From contig WLPO01000002.1 of NCBI GenBank assembly GCA_009698745.1, forward strand, positions 1 through 42,579: 42,579 nucleotides of DNA, given 5' to 3'. Position numbers and translations under genes: made by a program. The stretch's first letter is position 1. Every line of letters begins with the position of its first letter. This document shows positions 1-10,327 of the stretch, in pieces. The notes beneath the pieces are model-generated. The model was not told the DNA's origin, did not search any database, and saw only the letters and a list, made by a program, of their open reading frames with translations. Origin of the DNA: Actinomycetota bacterium. Lineage in GTDB: Bacteria; Actinomycetota; Acidimicrobiia; Acidimicrobiales; Ilumatobacteraceae.

Positions 1-38
1 CAAAATGTCCCGGGTTCCTGGGCTAGTTGAAAAAACCG

Positions 39-2285
39 TCACACAATGAGGTTAGACGCTGGATGCTCCGTTGACATCACACGATACGCGTCATATACAG
101 AATCAATACGTTTGATTGTGTGCAAGACCGATTGCAAATGACCAGGGTCGGCGAACTCGAACTCAAATCGCATCTTTGCCACGCGGTCTGCACCGGTGTG
201 CGTTGTACAGGAAACGATGTTGACATGCTCGTCGGATAACGCATTGGCAACGTCGCGAAGCAGCCGGGATCGATCGAGCGCCACAACTTCAACGGCAGCA
301 ATAAATGTTGCTCCTTGCAAGATGCCTGTCCACTCCGCATCCACTACTCGTTCTAGATTTTGCGAAACGAGCGAAATCGCACTGAGACAGTCTGCGCGGT
401 GAATATTGACGCCCTTGCTTCGATTTTGACCTTGGCCAATGAAACCCAAAATCTCATCGCCCGGCACAGGCGTGCAACATTTGCTCAGCCGCACAACCAC
501 GTCATCCATTCCCTCAACGTGGACACCCGCCTGTTGGTCGCTGCTTTCGTTTTGCACAAAACTGCGCGTACCCACAGACAACTGCTCGCCCCCTGGTGCG
601 CTACGTGTTGCTTTGGCCATTCGCATGGCAATTGCATCCGCCTGCACGTGACCTTCACTAATTGCCAAAAATAGAGCGGGGGCATCGGCGTAATTCATCG
701 ACTCGATTTCTTGGTTAAATATTTCCGAATCGAGAACCTTTTGCACAGCAACACCTTCTCGACGTAATGCCTCGACCAGATCGTCATGGCCATTCTCGAC
801 CAAATCATCAATGCGCTCTCGCGACACCCACTGCTTGATCTTGCTCTTCGCTTTTGGCGACGCTACAAAATTCATCCACTCTTCTGACGGCTCAGCACTC
901 TCGGCGGTGGACGTCAAAATTTCAACAGTGTCACCCGAGTTGAGAACAGTATCGAGAGGTACAAGTCGGCCATTTACTCTCGCGCCCATGCACGAGTGAC
1001 CAATCTCGGTGTGCACGGCGTAAGCGAAGTCGACCGGTGTTGCTTGAACCGGCAAAGCAATCACACGACCTTTGGGCGTGAAAGCAAAAATCTCGTCTTG
1101 ATCTAGATCGCTCTTCAGGCTTTCAAGAAATTGTCGTGGATCTGAAACTTCGTCTTGCCAATCAATGATGCGATTCAGCCAGTCGACATCGGTAGATGGA
1201 ACACCGTCCTTGTAAGACCAGTGAGAAGCAACTCCCCACTCTGCACGTTGGTGCATATCCCTCGACCGAATCTGCACTTCAATTGCTTTACCGCTCGGAC
1301 CGATCACCGTTGTGTGCAGCGACTGATACAAATTAAATTTCGGCATGGCGATGTAATCTTTGAACCGACCAACAACTGGCTTCCAATGGCCATGGATGCA
1401 ACCGAGCACTCCGTAGCAGTCCTTCACTGAGTCGACAACAATCCGAATTGCCATCAGGTCAAAGATTTCGTCGAACCCACGGCCCTTCTGGACCATTTTT
1501 TCGTACAAGCTCCAGAGGTGTTTGCCGCGTGATGTCAGTTCGGCTTCGATCTGCACGTCTTTCAGCCATGAGCCAACTTGACCCAAGGCTTTTGCAAGAA
1601 AAATATCTCTCTCTGGTGCACGAGTCGAAACGAGATAATCAAGTTCTGCATAGCGTTTTGGATACAACGCCGCGAAAGACAGATCTTCGAGCTGCTGTTT
1701 TACTTCTTGCATGCCCAACCTATGCGCCAGTGGTGCATAGATATCAAGGGTTTCTTGCGCAACACGACGTTGTTTATCGAGTGGCGCCGATGCGATAGTG
1801 CGCATATTGTGCAACCGATCAGCCAGTTTGATAATCAACACACGCATGTCTTTGGCCATCGCAACAAGCAACTTGCGCATCGTTGCCGCTTGTTGTGCTT
1901 CTCGAGAGTCGAACTGCAATCGTTCAAGCTTCGTGAGACCATCCACGATCCCCGCAACTTCAGCACCGAATGAAGACTCAACATCCGCGAGTGTGATCTC
2001 GGTGTCTTCAACTGCATCGTGCAACAGCGCCGCAACAAGTGATACATCGTCCAAACCGATTTCCGCAACGATGCGAGCTACAGCGATGGGATGGCTGATA
2101 TAGCCCTCTCCGCTCATACGCGACTGATGCTGATGCGCAGCGCGCGCCATTTCGTAGGCCGCAGTAATTTGCGCTACGGAACCTTTTGGATGCCTACTCC
2201 GGTAGGCCGACAACAACGGGACTAATTCTTCAACTACGACCGACTGATTTCGTCTCCAGGGCAAGACACGAGATGTAGCGCTCAT
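39..2285 (-). CDS. rel: Bifunctional (p)ppGpp synthetase/hydrolase, Rel/SpoT family
   Basis: 748 aa ORF; HD hydrolase motif (ALLHDAVEDT), synthetase motif (RFKDYIAMPKFNLYQSLHTTV), TGS domain, Cys-Cys motif (RLSKCCTPVPGDEILGF) and C-terminal ACT-like region. Confidence 0.97.
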   Translation of the reverse strand: MSATSRVLPWRRNQSVVVEELVPLLSAYRSRHPKGSVAQITAAYEMARAAHQHQSRMSGEGYISHPIAVARIVAEIGLDDVSLVAALLHDAVEDTEITLADVESSFGAEVAGIVDGLTKLERLQFDSREAQQAATMRKLLVAMAKDMRVLIIKLADRLHNMRTIASAPLDKQRRVAQETLDIYAPLAHRLGMQEVKQQLEDLSFAALYPKRYAELDYLVSTRAPERDIFLAKALGQVGSWLKDVQIEAELTSRGKHLWSLYEKMVQKGRGFDEIFDLMAIRIVVDSVKDCYGVLGCIHGHWKPVVGRFKDYIAMPKFNLYQSLHTTVIGPSGKAIEVQIRSRDMHQRAEWGVASHWSYKDGVPSTDVDWLNRIIDWQDEVSDPRQFLESLKSDLDQDEIFAFTPKGRVIALPVQATPVDFAYAVHTEIGHSCMGARVNGRLVPLDTVLNSGDTVEILTSTAESAEPSEEWMNFVASPKAKSKIKQWVSRERIDDLVENGHDDLVEALRREGVAVQKVLDSEIFNQEIESMNYADAPALFLAISEGHVQADAIAMRMAKATRSAPGGEQLSVGTRSFVQNESSDQQAGVHVEGMDDVVVRLSKCCTPVPGDEILGFIGQGQNRSKGVNIHRADCLSAISLVSQNLERVVDAEWTGILQGATFIAAVEVVALDRSRLLRDVANALSDEHVNIVSCTTHTGADRVAKMRFEFEFADPGHLQSVLHTIKRIDSVYDAYRVMSTEHPASNLIV

Positions 2286-2342
2286 CTGTCGCCCACTTCG
2301 GGCATCTTTTCCTGACCCATGCCTTCCAGTGTATGGGAAGGA

Positions 2343-3464
2343 TTAACGGCGACGATTTTTACGCGGGCGCGGCGGATGCGACAAAGCCGAACTCGCCATT
2401 ACTGTTTCGCGCTCGATATCGGCTTGAGTGGCGTTCACCGCACTCGTGTCACCAGCTGAGCGAGCAACGACTTTTTTCGAAGTTGCGCCGAGTCGCGCCA
2501 TTTCTTCACCGAGTCGTAGCGTGCCTTGCAACGAGCGGTACTTAGTCTCGCGACCCTTAAATACGGCCAAAAGTGGCGTAGCGATGTAGATCGACGAATA
2601 TGCACCGAGTAACAAGCCAACCAAGAGCGCCAATGCAAACTCCTGCAATGCAATTGCACCCATAACCCACGAGCCGAGTACCAACAATGAAAGAACTGGC
2701 AAAACTGCTGCGATTGATGTGTTGATTGAACGCATCAAAACTTGATTCATTGAAACGTTGATGATGTCACCGTACGAAACCTTGGCAGCCGAGTATCTCG
2801 TTGAGTTCTCGTGTACTTTGTCGAACACCACGATGGTGTCGTACAACGAGAAGCCGAGAATTGTCAAAAATGCAATCACTGTTGCAGGCGTAACAGAAAA
2901 TCCGAACGTCGCATAGACGCCGACCGAGATCAAGACGTCGTGAACCATTGCAAGAATTGCGGCAACAGCCATCTTCCATTCGAAGCGCCAAGCGATGTAC
3001 ATCGACACGATGACAAAGAAAATCAAGAGAGCGCGAACAGCTTTTTCGGTGATGCTTCTGCCCCACGATGAACTCACCGAAGCAACGCTCACTTCTTGTA
3101 TCTCAACGCCAGCTTTGGTGCTCAATGCAGTCTGTACCGCAGTGCGAGTCTCGGTTGAAATTTCTCCAACTTGAGCACGAATACGTTTTCCGTCAGCACC
3201 GTTCAGTATCTGAATCTTTGCATCTGCAGTTGGAATCTTGTTTGCTTCCAAAATTGCTCGCACATCTTCAACTGTGATCGTGGTTGCAGGAACTTCCCAC
3301 GCCACGCCACCCTTGAAGTCGATACCCAAGTTCAGACCCTGGGCAAACAGTGAAATGAAGGTCACGACAACAAATGTGATCGAAATTCCGAAGCCCCACC
3401 AACGACGTCCAACAAAGTTGAAGGTGGTCTCGCCCCTATAGAGCCTGCCGAATAATCCGTTCAT
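2343..3464 (-). CDS. secF: Protein translocase subunit SecF
   Basis: GIDFKGGVAWEV motif and SecF-type TM region (VIAFLTILGFSLYDTIVVFDKVHEN); overlaps secD by 4 bp. Confidence 0.97.
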   Translation of the reverse strand: MNGLFGRLYRGETTFNFVGRRWWGFGISITFVVVTFISLFAQGLNLGIDFKGGVAWEVPATTITVEDVRAILEANKIPTADAKIQILNGADGKRIRAQVGEISTETRTAVQTALSTKAGVEIQEVSVASVSSSWGRSITEKAVRALLIFFVIVSMYIAWRFEWKMAVAAILAMVHDVLISVGVYATFGFSVTPATVIAFLTILGFSLYDTIVVFDKVHENSTRYSAAKVSYGDIINVSMNQVLMRSINTSIAAVLPVLSLLVLGSWVMGAIALQEFALALLVGLLLGAYSSIYIATPLLAVFKGRETKYRSLQGTLRLGEEMARLGATSKKVVARSAGDTSAVNATQADIERETVMASSALSHPPRPRKNRRR

Positions 3465-5038
3465 TGCGCACTCGAATCTGGAAGTGCGACACCCAATACT
3501 TTGCGCCCGCTCAAGAACTTGCTACGTGCGAGCAATAGCACTGCTGGCCTCGTGAAGTAATAAGCAACAATCACGTCGCACAATGTAGACAGTCCAAGGA
3601 AGAATGCGAAACCGCGAACCGATCCGACAGTTAGCCACCACAGCACAAGTGCTCCCAAGAAAGACACCGTGTCAGCAGCCAAGATCGTGCGCCAAGCAAG
3701 CGTGAAGCTGCGCTGAGCAGAACTACGCATCGTCCTCCCAGCGTGCAACTCGTCCTTGATGCGTTCAAAGAACACCACGTATGAGTCGACGGTTACGCCA
3801 ATGGAAACGATGATGCCTGCCACTCCAGAAAGAGTCAGCGCAAGACCATTGGTGCGAGAGATAAATGCGATGATGCTCCACAACAGCGCAATCGACACCA
3901 TCAGTCCACCGAGAACAACAAAGGTCAGCATGCGGTAATAAACGAAGAAGAATGCCATCACCAACAGCACACCGATGAGACCAGAGATAATTGCTGCCCG
4001 CAATGAATCTTTACCAAGTGTTGGAGAAACGGTTTGCACCGTCGCAACTTTAAATTTGACAGGAACAGCACCGAATTCAAGAATCTTTGCCAAGTCGCGA
4101 GCCTCGGATTGCGAAAAGTCTCCGCTGATCTGAACATTGCCGCCAGTAAACACGGCTTCTTGAACAGTCGGTGCCGAAATCACTACGCCGTCCAATGCAA
4201 TGGCAATGCGCGCTGTTGGACATGTCTCATCGCGATTAAAGCATTTTGTCGTGAGTGCGTTCCACAGGTCAGCACCATCTGCACCTTTTCGCAACTCGAC
4301 AGTTACAGTCCAGTTTCCATTATTAATCACTGCCTGTGCATTGTTTGTGAAAACTTTGCCGGTTGCACCTGCTGGGCCAACGAGGTACGCCTCGCCGTTT
4401 TGACCATTCAATAATGCATTGGCATTTGGGTCAGTCGTATCCTCGGAGATCGAAATATTTGATGCAGGCACCGTCGTTGCGGTTGTAGGCACAGTTGTTG
4501 GTGTGCCTGTTGCTGTGAGCATCGGCACGGTTGTGTCGGTAGCCGCAGGAATTGTTGTTGCTGCTCCCCTGCTTCGCACACTGCCAGGTCCACCTTCGGT
4601 CGCGGCAATCGTTGTATCAACTACCGTCGTTTCACTTCCTGCGATAGTCGTTGGCGATCCCGGAATCGTCGTAGTCGTATCGGTGTTAAGAGTTCCTGCT
4701 TGCAGAACCGGACGCAACAACAGCTCTCCTTGGCGACCGATGATGTCGAGCGCTTTTTGCTGATCGTTTACACCAGGCAAGTTGACTACGACGTTGTTAC
4801 CTTGGCGAGTAATTTCTGGTTCAGAAACTCCAAGTGCATTTACACGCTGGCTAATAATGTCAACTGCTTGCGAAAGAGCACTTGGGGTGAACTCACCTTC
4901 TGGTTGCAACGTGACAGATGCTCCACCTTGCAAGTCGAGCCCGAGCGCTGGCACGTTGCCAGCCAACAGATTGCCAGCCAACAGTGCGCTCACAATCACC
5001 ACAATGCCAACAAGAGAAAAAACGAGACGACGTGCCAT
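3461..5038 (-). CDS. secD: Protein translocase subunit SecD
   Basis: LGLDLQGGASVTLQ motif, C-terminal SecD TM region (GVTVDSYVVFFERIKDEL), adjacent to secF and yajC. Confidence 0.97.
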   Translation of the reverse strand: MARRLVFSLVGIVVIVSALLAGNLLAGNVPALGLDLQGGASVTLQPEGEFTPSALSQAVDIISQRVNALGVSEPEITRQGNNVVVNLPGVNDQQKALDIIGRQGELLLRPVLQAGTLNTDTTTTIPGSPTTIAGSETTVVDTTIAATEGGPGSVRSRGAATTIPAATDTTVPMLTATGTPTTVPTTATTVPASNISISEDTTDPNANALLNGQNGEAYLVGPAGATGKVFTNNAQAVINNGNWTVTVELRKGADGADLWNALTTKCFNRDETCPTARIAIALDGVVISAPTVQEAVFTGGNVQISGDFSQSEARDLAKILEFGAVPVKFKVATVQTVSPTLGKDSLRAAIISGLIGVLLVMAFFFVYYRMLTFVVLGGLMVSIALLWSIIAFISRTNGLALTLSGVAGIIVSIGVTVDSYVVFFERIKDELHAGRTMRSSAQRSFTLAWRTILAADTVSFLGALVLWWLTVGSVRGFAFFLGLSTLCDVIVAYYFTRPAVLLLARSKFLSGRKVLGVALPDSSAQ

Positions 5039-5074
5039 ACAAAAAAGACCCGCAAATGAATGCGCGGTGCTGCC

Positions 5075-5434
5075 CTACTTCTTTTCGTTCTTGTCGGACG
5101 AAGACTGATCGCTCGAACTTGGTGTTGAAACCTTTGTTGCGATTGCGCTGCGCGCTACTCGAATCTCCACCTTTTCGGCAATATCCAGCCAGACGTAACC
5201 ATCCTCAATGGCAGAGATAAACCCATAAATGCCAGAAGCCAAAATGACTTCGTCGCCTTCTTGTAGTGCGCTCTGCAAATTGCGCGTCTCTTTCTGACGC
5301 TTGCGCTGCGGGCGGAGTAACAAAAAGTACATCGCGCCAAAAATCAATACGAGCGGGAGGATCGAAAGGATGCCGCCACTCGATTTGGTGGTGGTGGTTG
5401 TGGCGCCAATTAAGGCGAAAAGACTGATGAACAT
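5075..5434 (-). CDS. yajC: Preprotein translocase subunit YajC
   Basis: Single TM then LLLRPQRKRQKE and GDEVILASGIYGFI motifs; upstream of secD. Confidence 0.93.
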   Translation of the reverse strand: MFISLFALIGATTTTTKSSGGILSILPLVLIFGAMYFLLLRPQRKRQKETRNLQSALQEGDEVILASGIYGFISAIEDGYVWLDIAEKVEIRVARSAIATKVSTPSSSDQSSSDKNEKK

Positions 5435-5461
5435 AAGTCGTAACTCTATCGCTCCACAGAG

Positions 5462-6568
5462 CTAAGCCGCATTGCCCCAAACGGCCAAAATCTCTTGTCG
5501 CAGCGCTTCAAAACGACCCGCGATAATTGCATTTCGCATCTGATCCATCAGTGAAAGCGTCCATGCAATGTTGTGTAGAGAAACCAATCGTGAAGCAGTT
5601 GGCTCTCCAACCTGAAACAAATGTCTGATGTACCCACGCGTATGACGAGCACATACCGAACACGAGCAAGTCGGATCAATCGGATCATTACTCAAGGTGA
5701 ATTCAGAGCGCTTGAGGTTGACACGACCATGCGATGTAAGTGCCGTTCCATGTCTGCCAAGCCGAGTTTGTAAAACACAATCAAACTGATCGACGCCAAG
5801 ATGAACAGCTTCAACGAGAGATGCTGGATCCCCTACACCCATTAAGTAACGAGGTCGATCGACCGGCAGATGAGCGAGTGCGGCTTCCAGAGCTGGAAGC
5901 ATCTCTTCGCGTGACTCGCCCACCGACAATCCTCCGATGCCGTATCCGTCAAAGTTGAGCTCTGCAGTTCTTGCCGCACTCTCGGCTCGCAGATTGACAT
6001 CAATGCCACCTTGCACAATTCCAAACAACGACTGATCGGTACGTGTGTGTGTCGAAATGGCGCGTTTGGCCCATGATGACGTTCGCTCAAGAGCAAGTCG
6101 CACTACGTGTGCAGGTGAAGGAAGTGGCGGACAGACATCGAGCACCATCTGAATGTCGGCTCCGAGTAATTGTTGCGTGTGCACTGCCGACTCCGGCGTG
6201 TAGCGATGACGCGAACCGTCGTATGTCGACTTAAACGTGACACCATCGTCGTCAACATCGGGGTTCAGTGAGAACACTTGAAATCCACCCGAATCGGTCA
6301 GTGTCAAACCTTTCCAACCTGCAAACGCGCCGAGTCCACCCATTGCACTGACTGTCTCTGCACCTGGTCGCAGCATCAGGTGGTACGTATTGCCAAGAAC
6401 GATCTGCGCACCTAATTCCTCGTAGTCGGCAGCGCTCAAATACTTAATCGCACCGCGAGTACCCACCGGCATAAAGCATGGAGTGGTGTAAGAACCACTG
6501 TGGGTTACGGCAGTTCCTGCACGGGCACTGCCCTCAACTGCATCTGTAGTGAACCGAACAGGAAACAT
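5462..6568 (-). CDS. tgt: tRNA-guanine transglycosylase (queuine tRNA-ribosyltransferase)
   Basis: DSGGFQVFSL, GIGGLSVGES, and Zn site CSCSVCARHTRGYIRHL...H. Confidence 0.97.
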   Translation of the reverse strand: MFPVRFTTDAVEGSARAGTAVTHSGSYTTPCFMPVGTRGAIKYLSAADYEELGAQIVLGNTYHLMLRPGAETVSAMGGLGAFAGWKGLTLTDSGGFQVFSLNPDVDDDGVTFKSTYDGSRHRYTPESAVHTQQLLGADIQMVLDVCPPLPSPAHVVRLALERTSSWAKRAISTHTRTDQSLFGIVQGGIDVNLRAESAARTAELNFDGYGIGGLSVGESREEMLPALEAALAHLPVDRPRYLMGVGDPASLVEAVHLGVDQFDCVLQTRLGRHGTALTSHGRVNLKRSEFTLSNDPIDPTCSCSVCARHTRGYIRHLFQVGEPTASRLVSLHNIAWTLSLMDQMRNAIIAGRFEALRQEILAVWGNAA

Positions 6569-6606
6569 TGACTACACGGTAGTGGCATACGCGTGAGAGC
6601 AAGTTG

Positions 6607-7641
6607 CTAATCGGCGCGACGGGCAAGAAGCATTGCATCACCGAATGACAGCATCCGATATTCGCACTCAATAGCCTCTTTGTAAATCTCACGCCAACGA
6701 GTGCCAACAAACGACTGAATCATCAACAGGAGTGTCGTGCGTGGCATGTGAAAATTGGTCATCATCATGTCAACCACCTTCCACTGATAGCCCGGAGTAA
6801 TAAACAAGTTGGTTCGGCCTTCCAATTGCCCAAACTTTGCAGCACTTTCAAGAGCCCGTGTTGCCGTTGTACCGATAGCGATAACTCTCGCACCTCGTGC
6901 ATGTGCGTCGTTGCAAGCCGTCATTGTCGACTGGGGAACCCGATACGACTCGGTGTGAATAAGGTGCTCAAGAGGGTTATCAACCGAAATCGGCTTAAAC
7001 GTGTCTAGACCAACAACCAGTTCCACTTCGCAGATGGAAACACCCGCATCGCGCACACGTTGTAAGAGTTCTGGCGTGAAATGCAATCCCGCCGTTGGTG
7101 CTGCTGAGGATTTTTGGTCGTGTGCAAACACGGTTTGATATCGCTCGGCATCTTGCAAGACCTCAGTGATGTAAGGCGGTAAAGGCATGCTGCCGTATTT
7201 TGCAAGTTGATCGATAACGCTGCCGCCAAGCAACTGCACCAGAAAAGTGTCTCCGGCCTCGGTGCGCTCACCTACTCGCAAAAACTCCGTGTCGTCCGCT
7301 GAATACAAAATTTCGCCAACCTTCAATTTGCCACCCGGACGCAACAAAGATTCCCACACAGAGGATTTTGAATCCTTATCTTCTAACAGCAATGCTTCAA
7401 CGACACCGCCACTCGCTCGATGCAACAGCACCCGTGCGGGCATCACTCGTGTGTGATTCACAACCACAACATCACCAGGTCTCACAAATTCGACGAAGTC
7501 TGAAACATGTCGGTGCATCGGTTTGCTCATCGAATCGTTTAGATCTACATCGACGAGCAATCGCGCAGCATCACGTGGCTCTATTGGGTGCTGCGCAATC
7601 AGATGCTGCGGCAATTCATAATCAATATCCGATAAATGCAT
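6607..7641 (-). CDS. queA: S-adenosylmethionine:tRNA ribosyltransferase-isomerase
   Basis: DYELPQHLIAQHPIEPRDAARLL, AAPTAGLHFTPELL, NFHMPRTTLLLMIQSF; adjacent to tgt. Confidence 0.97.
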   Translation of the reverse strand: MHLSDIDYELPQHLIAQHPIEPRDAARLLVDVDLNDSMSKPMHRHVSDFVEFVRPGDVVVVNHTRVMPARVLLHRASGGVVEALLLEDKDSKSSVWESLLRPGGKLKVGEILYSADDTEFLRVGERTEAGDTFLVQLLGGSVIDQLAKYGSMPLPPYITEVLQDAERYQTVFAHDQKSSAAPTAGLHFTPELLQRVRDAGVSICEVELVVGLDTFKPISVDNPLEHLIHTESYRVPQSTMTACNDAHARGARVIAIGTTATRALESAAKFGQLEGRTNLFITPGYQWKVVDMMMTNFHMPRTTLLLMIQSFVGTRWREIYKEAIECEYRMLSFGDAMLLARRAD

Positions 7642-7656
7642 AGCGACTAAAGGAAC

Positions 7657-8694
7657 TTAGGCGAAAAGGTCTGGCTGTTGCGCAGGTGCCTGCAAACCTA
7701 GATGCGTGTAGGCAAGCGGCATTGCTACGCGACCTCGCGGAGTACGGGCAATCATGCCCTGCTGAATCAAAAATGGCTCATACACATCTTCAATTGTTTC
7801 TGTCTGCTCACTCACACTGATCGCAAGTGTCGACAATCCAACTGGCCCGCCACCAAATTGAACGCAAATAGCACTCAGTACCGCGCGATCAACTTTGTCG
7901 AGACCTAGCTCGTCCACACCAAACACACTGAGGGCCTCATTGGCGGACTTCTTGTCGATGGTGCCGTCTCCTCGCACCTCTGCAAAATCGCGCACTCTGC
8001 GCAACAGACGATTAGCGATGCGCGGTGTTCCCCGCGAGCGACGCGCAATTTCAGCAGCACCTTGAGCGTCAATGTCAACTTGCAAAATGCCGGCCGCACG
8101 ACTGATGATCGACTGCAATTCGTTCTCGTCGTAGTAATCAAGTCTCGCAACAAGACCAAACCGATCACGCAGTGGCCCGGTGATCATGCCAGTGCGAGTT
8201 GTGGCGCCAATCAATGTGAACTTTGGCAGTGTCAAACGTATCGAAGACGCAGATGGACCCTTGCCCACCACAATGTCGATCTGAAAATCTTCCATTGCTG
8301 GATACAAGATCTCTTCGACCGTGCGCGACAAGCGATGAATCTCGTCGATAAACAAGACATCGTTATCTTCGAGCTTGGTCAAAATTGCAGCCAAGTCACC
8401 GGCTCGCTCCAATGCTGGGCCAGAGGTGACATGGAGGTGTGCAGACATCTCGGTTGCAACGATGCCCGCAAGCGTGGTTTTGCCAAGTCCGGGAGGACCA
8501 GCAAACAACAAATGGTCTGCAGCCTGACCTCGGCGCCTCGCAGCCTCAAGCACAATGCTCAGGTGCTCCTTGAGTTCGCGCTGTCCTACAAAATCAGACA
8601 ACGACCGTGGACGCAACCCAACTTCGTCCAACATTTCGCCGTCATCACTCTCGTCTTGCGAGCGCTTGTGCGGGTCCACAAATTCTTCACGCAC
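7657..8694 (-). CDS. ruvB: Holliday junction DNA helicase RuvB
   Basis: Walker [10 protein letters not shown], Walker [23 protein letters not shown]; likely GTG start at 8694 (VREEFVDP) overlapping the ruvA stop, rather than the longer ORF to 8799. Confidence 0.95.
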   Translation of the reverse strand: MREEFVDPHKRSQDESDDGEMLDEVGLRPRSLSDFVGQRELKEHLSIVLEAARRRGQAADHLLFAGPPGLGKTTLAGIVATEMSAHLHVTSGPALERAGDLAAILTKLEDNDVLFIDEIHRLSRTVEEILYPAMEDFQIDIVVGKGPSASSIRLTLPKFTLIGATTRTGMITGPLRDRFGLVARLDYYDENELQSIISRAAGILQVDIDAQGAAEIARRSRGTPRIANRLLRRVRDFAEVRGDGTIDKKSANEALSVFGVDELGLDKVDRAVLSAICVQFGGGPVGLSTLAISVSEQTETIEDVYEPFLIQQGMIARTPRGRVAMPLAYTHLGLQAPAQQPDLFA

Positions 8695-9280
8695 GTTTGA
8701 CCCCCAACGCATTGAGTGCTTGACGCAACAAGTTCTCGGCGGTGTCTGTGGCAGACAATTCTCGCAACACATCGCGAATCTCTTCGTTCGAATACCCAAG
8801 ACCGGTCAATGCCTCACGCACATCTGTCACTGCACGATGACCTTGCGATTGCTCACCTTGGGGTGTGTCCATAATTGGAAGATTCATTCGGCCTTTCAAC
8901 TCAATCAGCAGACGGTCGGCTGTCTTGCGACCGACACCCGACACAAGCGTGAGTGCTCCATGATCGTTAGTGGCAACAATGTCAATCAGCGCGCGAGGTG
9001 TGTGCGTTGCAAGAATTGCCATTGCCATGTTTGGCCCCACTCCGTGAGTAGCAATCAAAATTTCGAATGTGCGTCGTTCGTCTCGTTCTAAAAAACCGTA
9101 CAACGTCTGTGCATCTTCGCGAATGTGCTGATGCACATACACAAATGCCTGCGATGTCGGCTCAAGCTCGCCGAGTGTGCGCGGTGTGACGTGAATGAGG
9201 TAACCAACGCCTGCAACTTCGAGTAGCACTGTCGAATCTTGATTTCGCTCGATCACCACTCCACGCAATGACCCGATCAC
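8687..9280 (-). CDS. ruvA: Holliday junction DNA helicase RuvA
   Basis: [11 protein letters not shown] start from a GTG overlapping the ruvC stop (GTGA); [13 protein letters not shown] and [19 protein letters not shown] helix-hairpin-helix motifs. Confidence 0.95.
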   Translation of the reverse strand: MIGSLRGVVIERNQDSTVLLEVAGVGYLIHVTPRTLGELEPTSQAFVYVHQHIREDAQTLYGFLERDERRTFEILIATHGVGPNMAMAILATHTPRALIDIVATNDHGALTLVSGVGRKTADRLLIELKGRMNLPIMDTPQGEQSQGHRAVTDVREALTGLGYSNEEIRDVLRELSATDTAENLLRQALNALGVKRA

Positions 9281-9834
9281 TGCGCGCCCACCACGGATTC
9301 GGCGCGCAAGATGCTGTTGCGCAATGGAGCAATGGCCAAGTGACACAACGCAATCGCTGCGGCATCTGCCGCATCGGCTGGCTCGGGCAACGTAGAAAGA
9401 CCAAGTCGCTGTTGCACCATCTTTTGCACCTGCAACTTATTGGCGGTGCCCGAACCGGTCACTGCACTTTTAACTTGGCTTGGTGTGTATTGCACAACAT
9501 CAATTCCTAATCGACTTGCCATCGCCAGCACCAAACCACTCACTTGACCAACACTCATTGCCGTTCGTACGTTGTTCTGAAAAAATACTTGCTCAACTGC
9601 AATCGCATCGGGTCGTGTCTCATCGACAAGTTTTTCTATATCCAATTGCAATGCGCACAACCGATGCTGCAACAACTCAGTTGCGGGAGTCGTCATTACG
9701 CCAAGGGCGACAACTGCTGGATTTAATGAGTGAGTCGTCTGTCGAGATGTTTGCGACCGAAGCACCGCGTACCCACAACGGGTGAGACCGGGGTCAATTC
9801 CGAGGACCACGAGAGCTGACTTGTGGGCGAACAT
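9277..9834 (-). CDS. ruvC: Crossover junction endodeoxyribonuclease RuvC
   Basis: GIDPGLTRCGYAVL, VEQVFFQNN, ADAADAAAIALCH catalytic motifs. Confidence 0.96.
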   Translation of the reverse strand: MFAHKSALVVLGIDPGLTRCGYAVLRSQTSRQTTHSLNPAVVALGVMTTPATELLQHRLCALQLDIEKLVDETRPDAIAVEQVFFQNNVRTAMSVGQVSGLVLAMASRLGIDVVQYTPSQVKSAVTGSGTANKLQVQKMVQQRLGLSTLPEPADAADAAAIALCHLAIAPLRNSILRAESVVGAQ

Positions 9835-9874
9835 ATGTTCTACCTTAGTGCCAAAACACGGACTAGGTAAGGAT

Positions 9875-10327
9875 TTAGACCGCCGAACGCAGTGCCGCTA
9901 CCAGCTCGTCCACTGGACGAAAGGTAAGACCGACTGCAGATCTGTGTACGTACCGCAGCACGCCTTGAGCATCCAGCACAAAAATACTGCGCCTCACCAT
10001 GCCCAAGAGACCTACGACTCCATATGCCCCTGCCACCACTTTTTCGGTGTCAGCCAATAATGGGAATCCGAAACCATGCTTGGCAGAAAATGCATCGTGA
10101 CTAGCAACATCTTGGGCCGAGATACCGAGCACCTGTGCTCCAATGTTATTGAATTGTGCAAGCTCATTGTTATATGAACACAATTGCTTTGTGCACACCG
10201 CAGTGTTGTCGCCTGGATAAAAAACTAGGACAACAGGTTTACCTGCAAAGTCCGAAAGTGAATATGACTTGCCACCACTTCCAAGCAGCGTGAACCCCGG
10301 TGCCTTATCGCCTACTGAAACACTCAT
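9875..10327 (-). CDS. Peroxiredoxin, AhpC/TSA Bcp-like
   Basis: KPVVLVFYPGDNTAVCTKQLCSYN active-site region. Confidence 0.9.
   Translation of the reverse strand: MSVSVGDKAPGFTLLGSGGKSYSLSDFAGKPVVLVFYPGDNTAVCTKQLCSYNNELAQFNNIGAQVLGISAQDVASHDAFSAKHGFGFPLLADTEKVVAGAYGVVGLLGMVRRSIFVLDAQGVLRYVHRSAVGLTFRPVDELVAALRSAV

Noticed and set aside
1-38. GGGTTCCTGGG at the window start as a possible tRNA 3' end
   Set aside because: No acceptor stem, anticodon arm or CCA context visible in the available bases.
2322-2341. CCTTCC-AGTGTATG-GGAAGG hairpin between secF and rel as a terminator
   Set aside because: Only a 6-bp stem and no T-tract after it on the coding strand; too weak to call.
8062-8700. 212-aa plus-strand ORF antisense to ruvB
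   Set aside because: Fully antisense to a well-supported conserved gene with no recognisable motif.
8695-8799. N-terminal extension of RuvB ([15 protein letters not shown]...)
   Set aside because: Overlaps the conserved C-terminus of RuvA; the GTG at 8694 gives the expected RuvB N-terminus.
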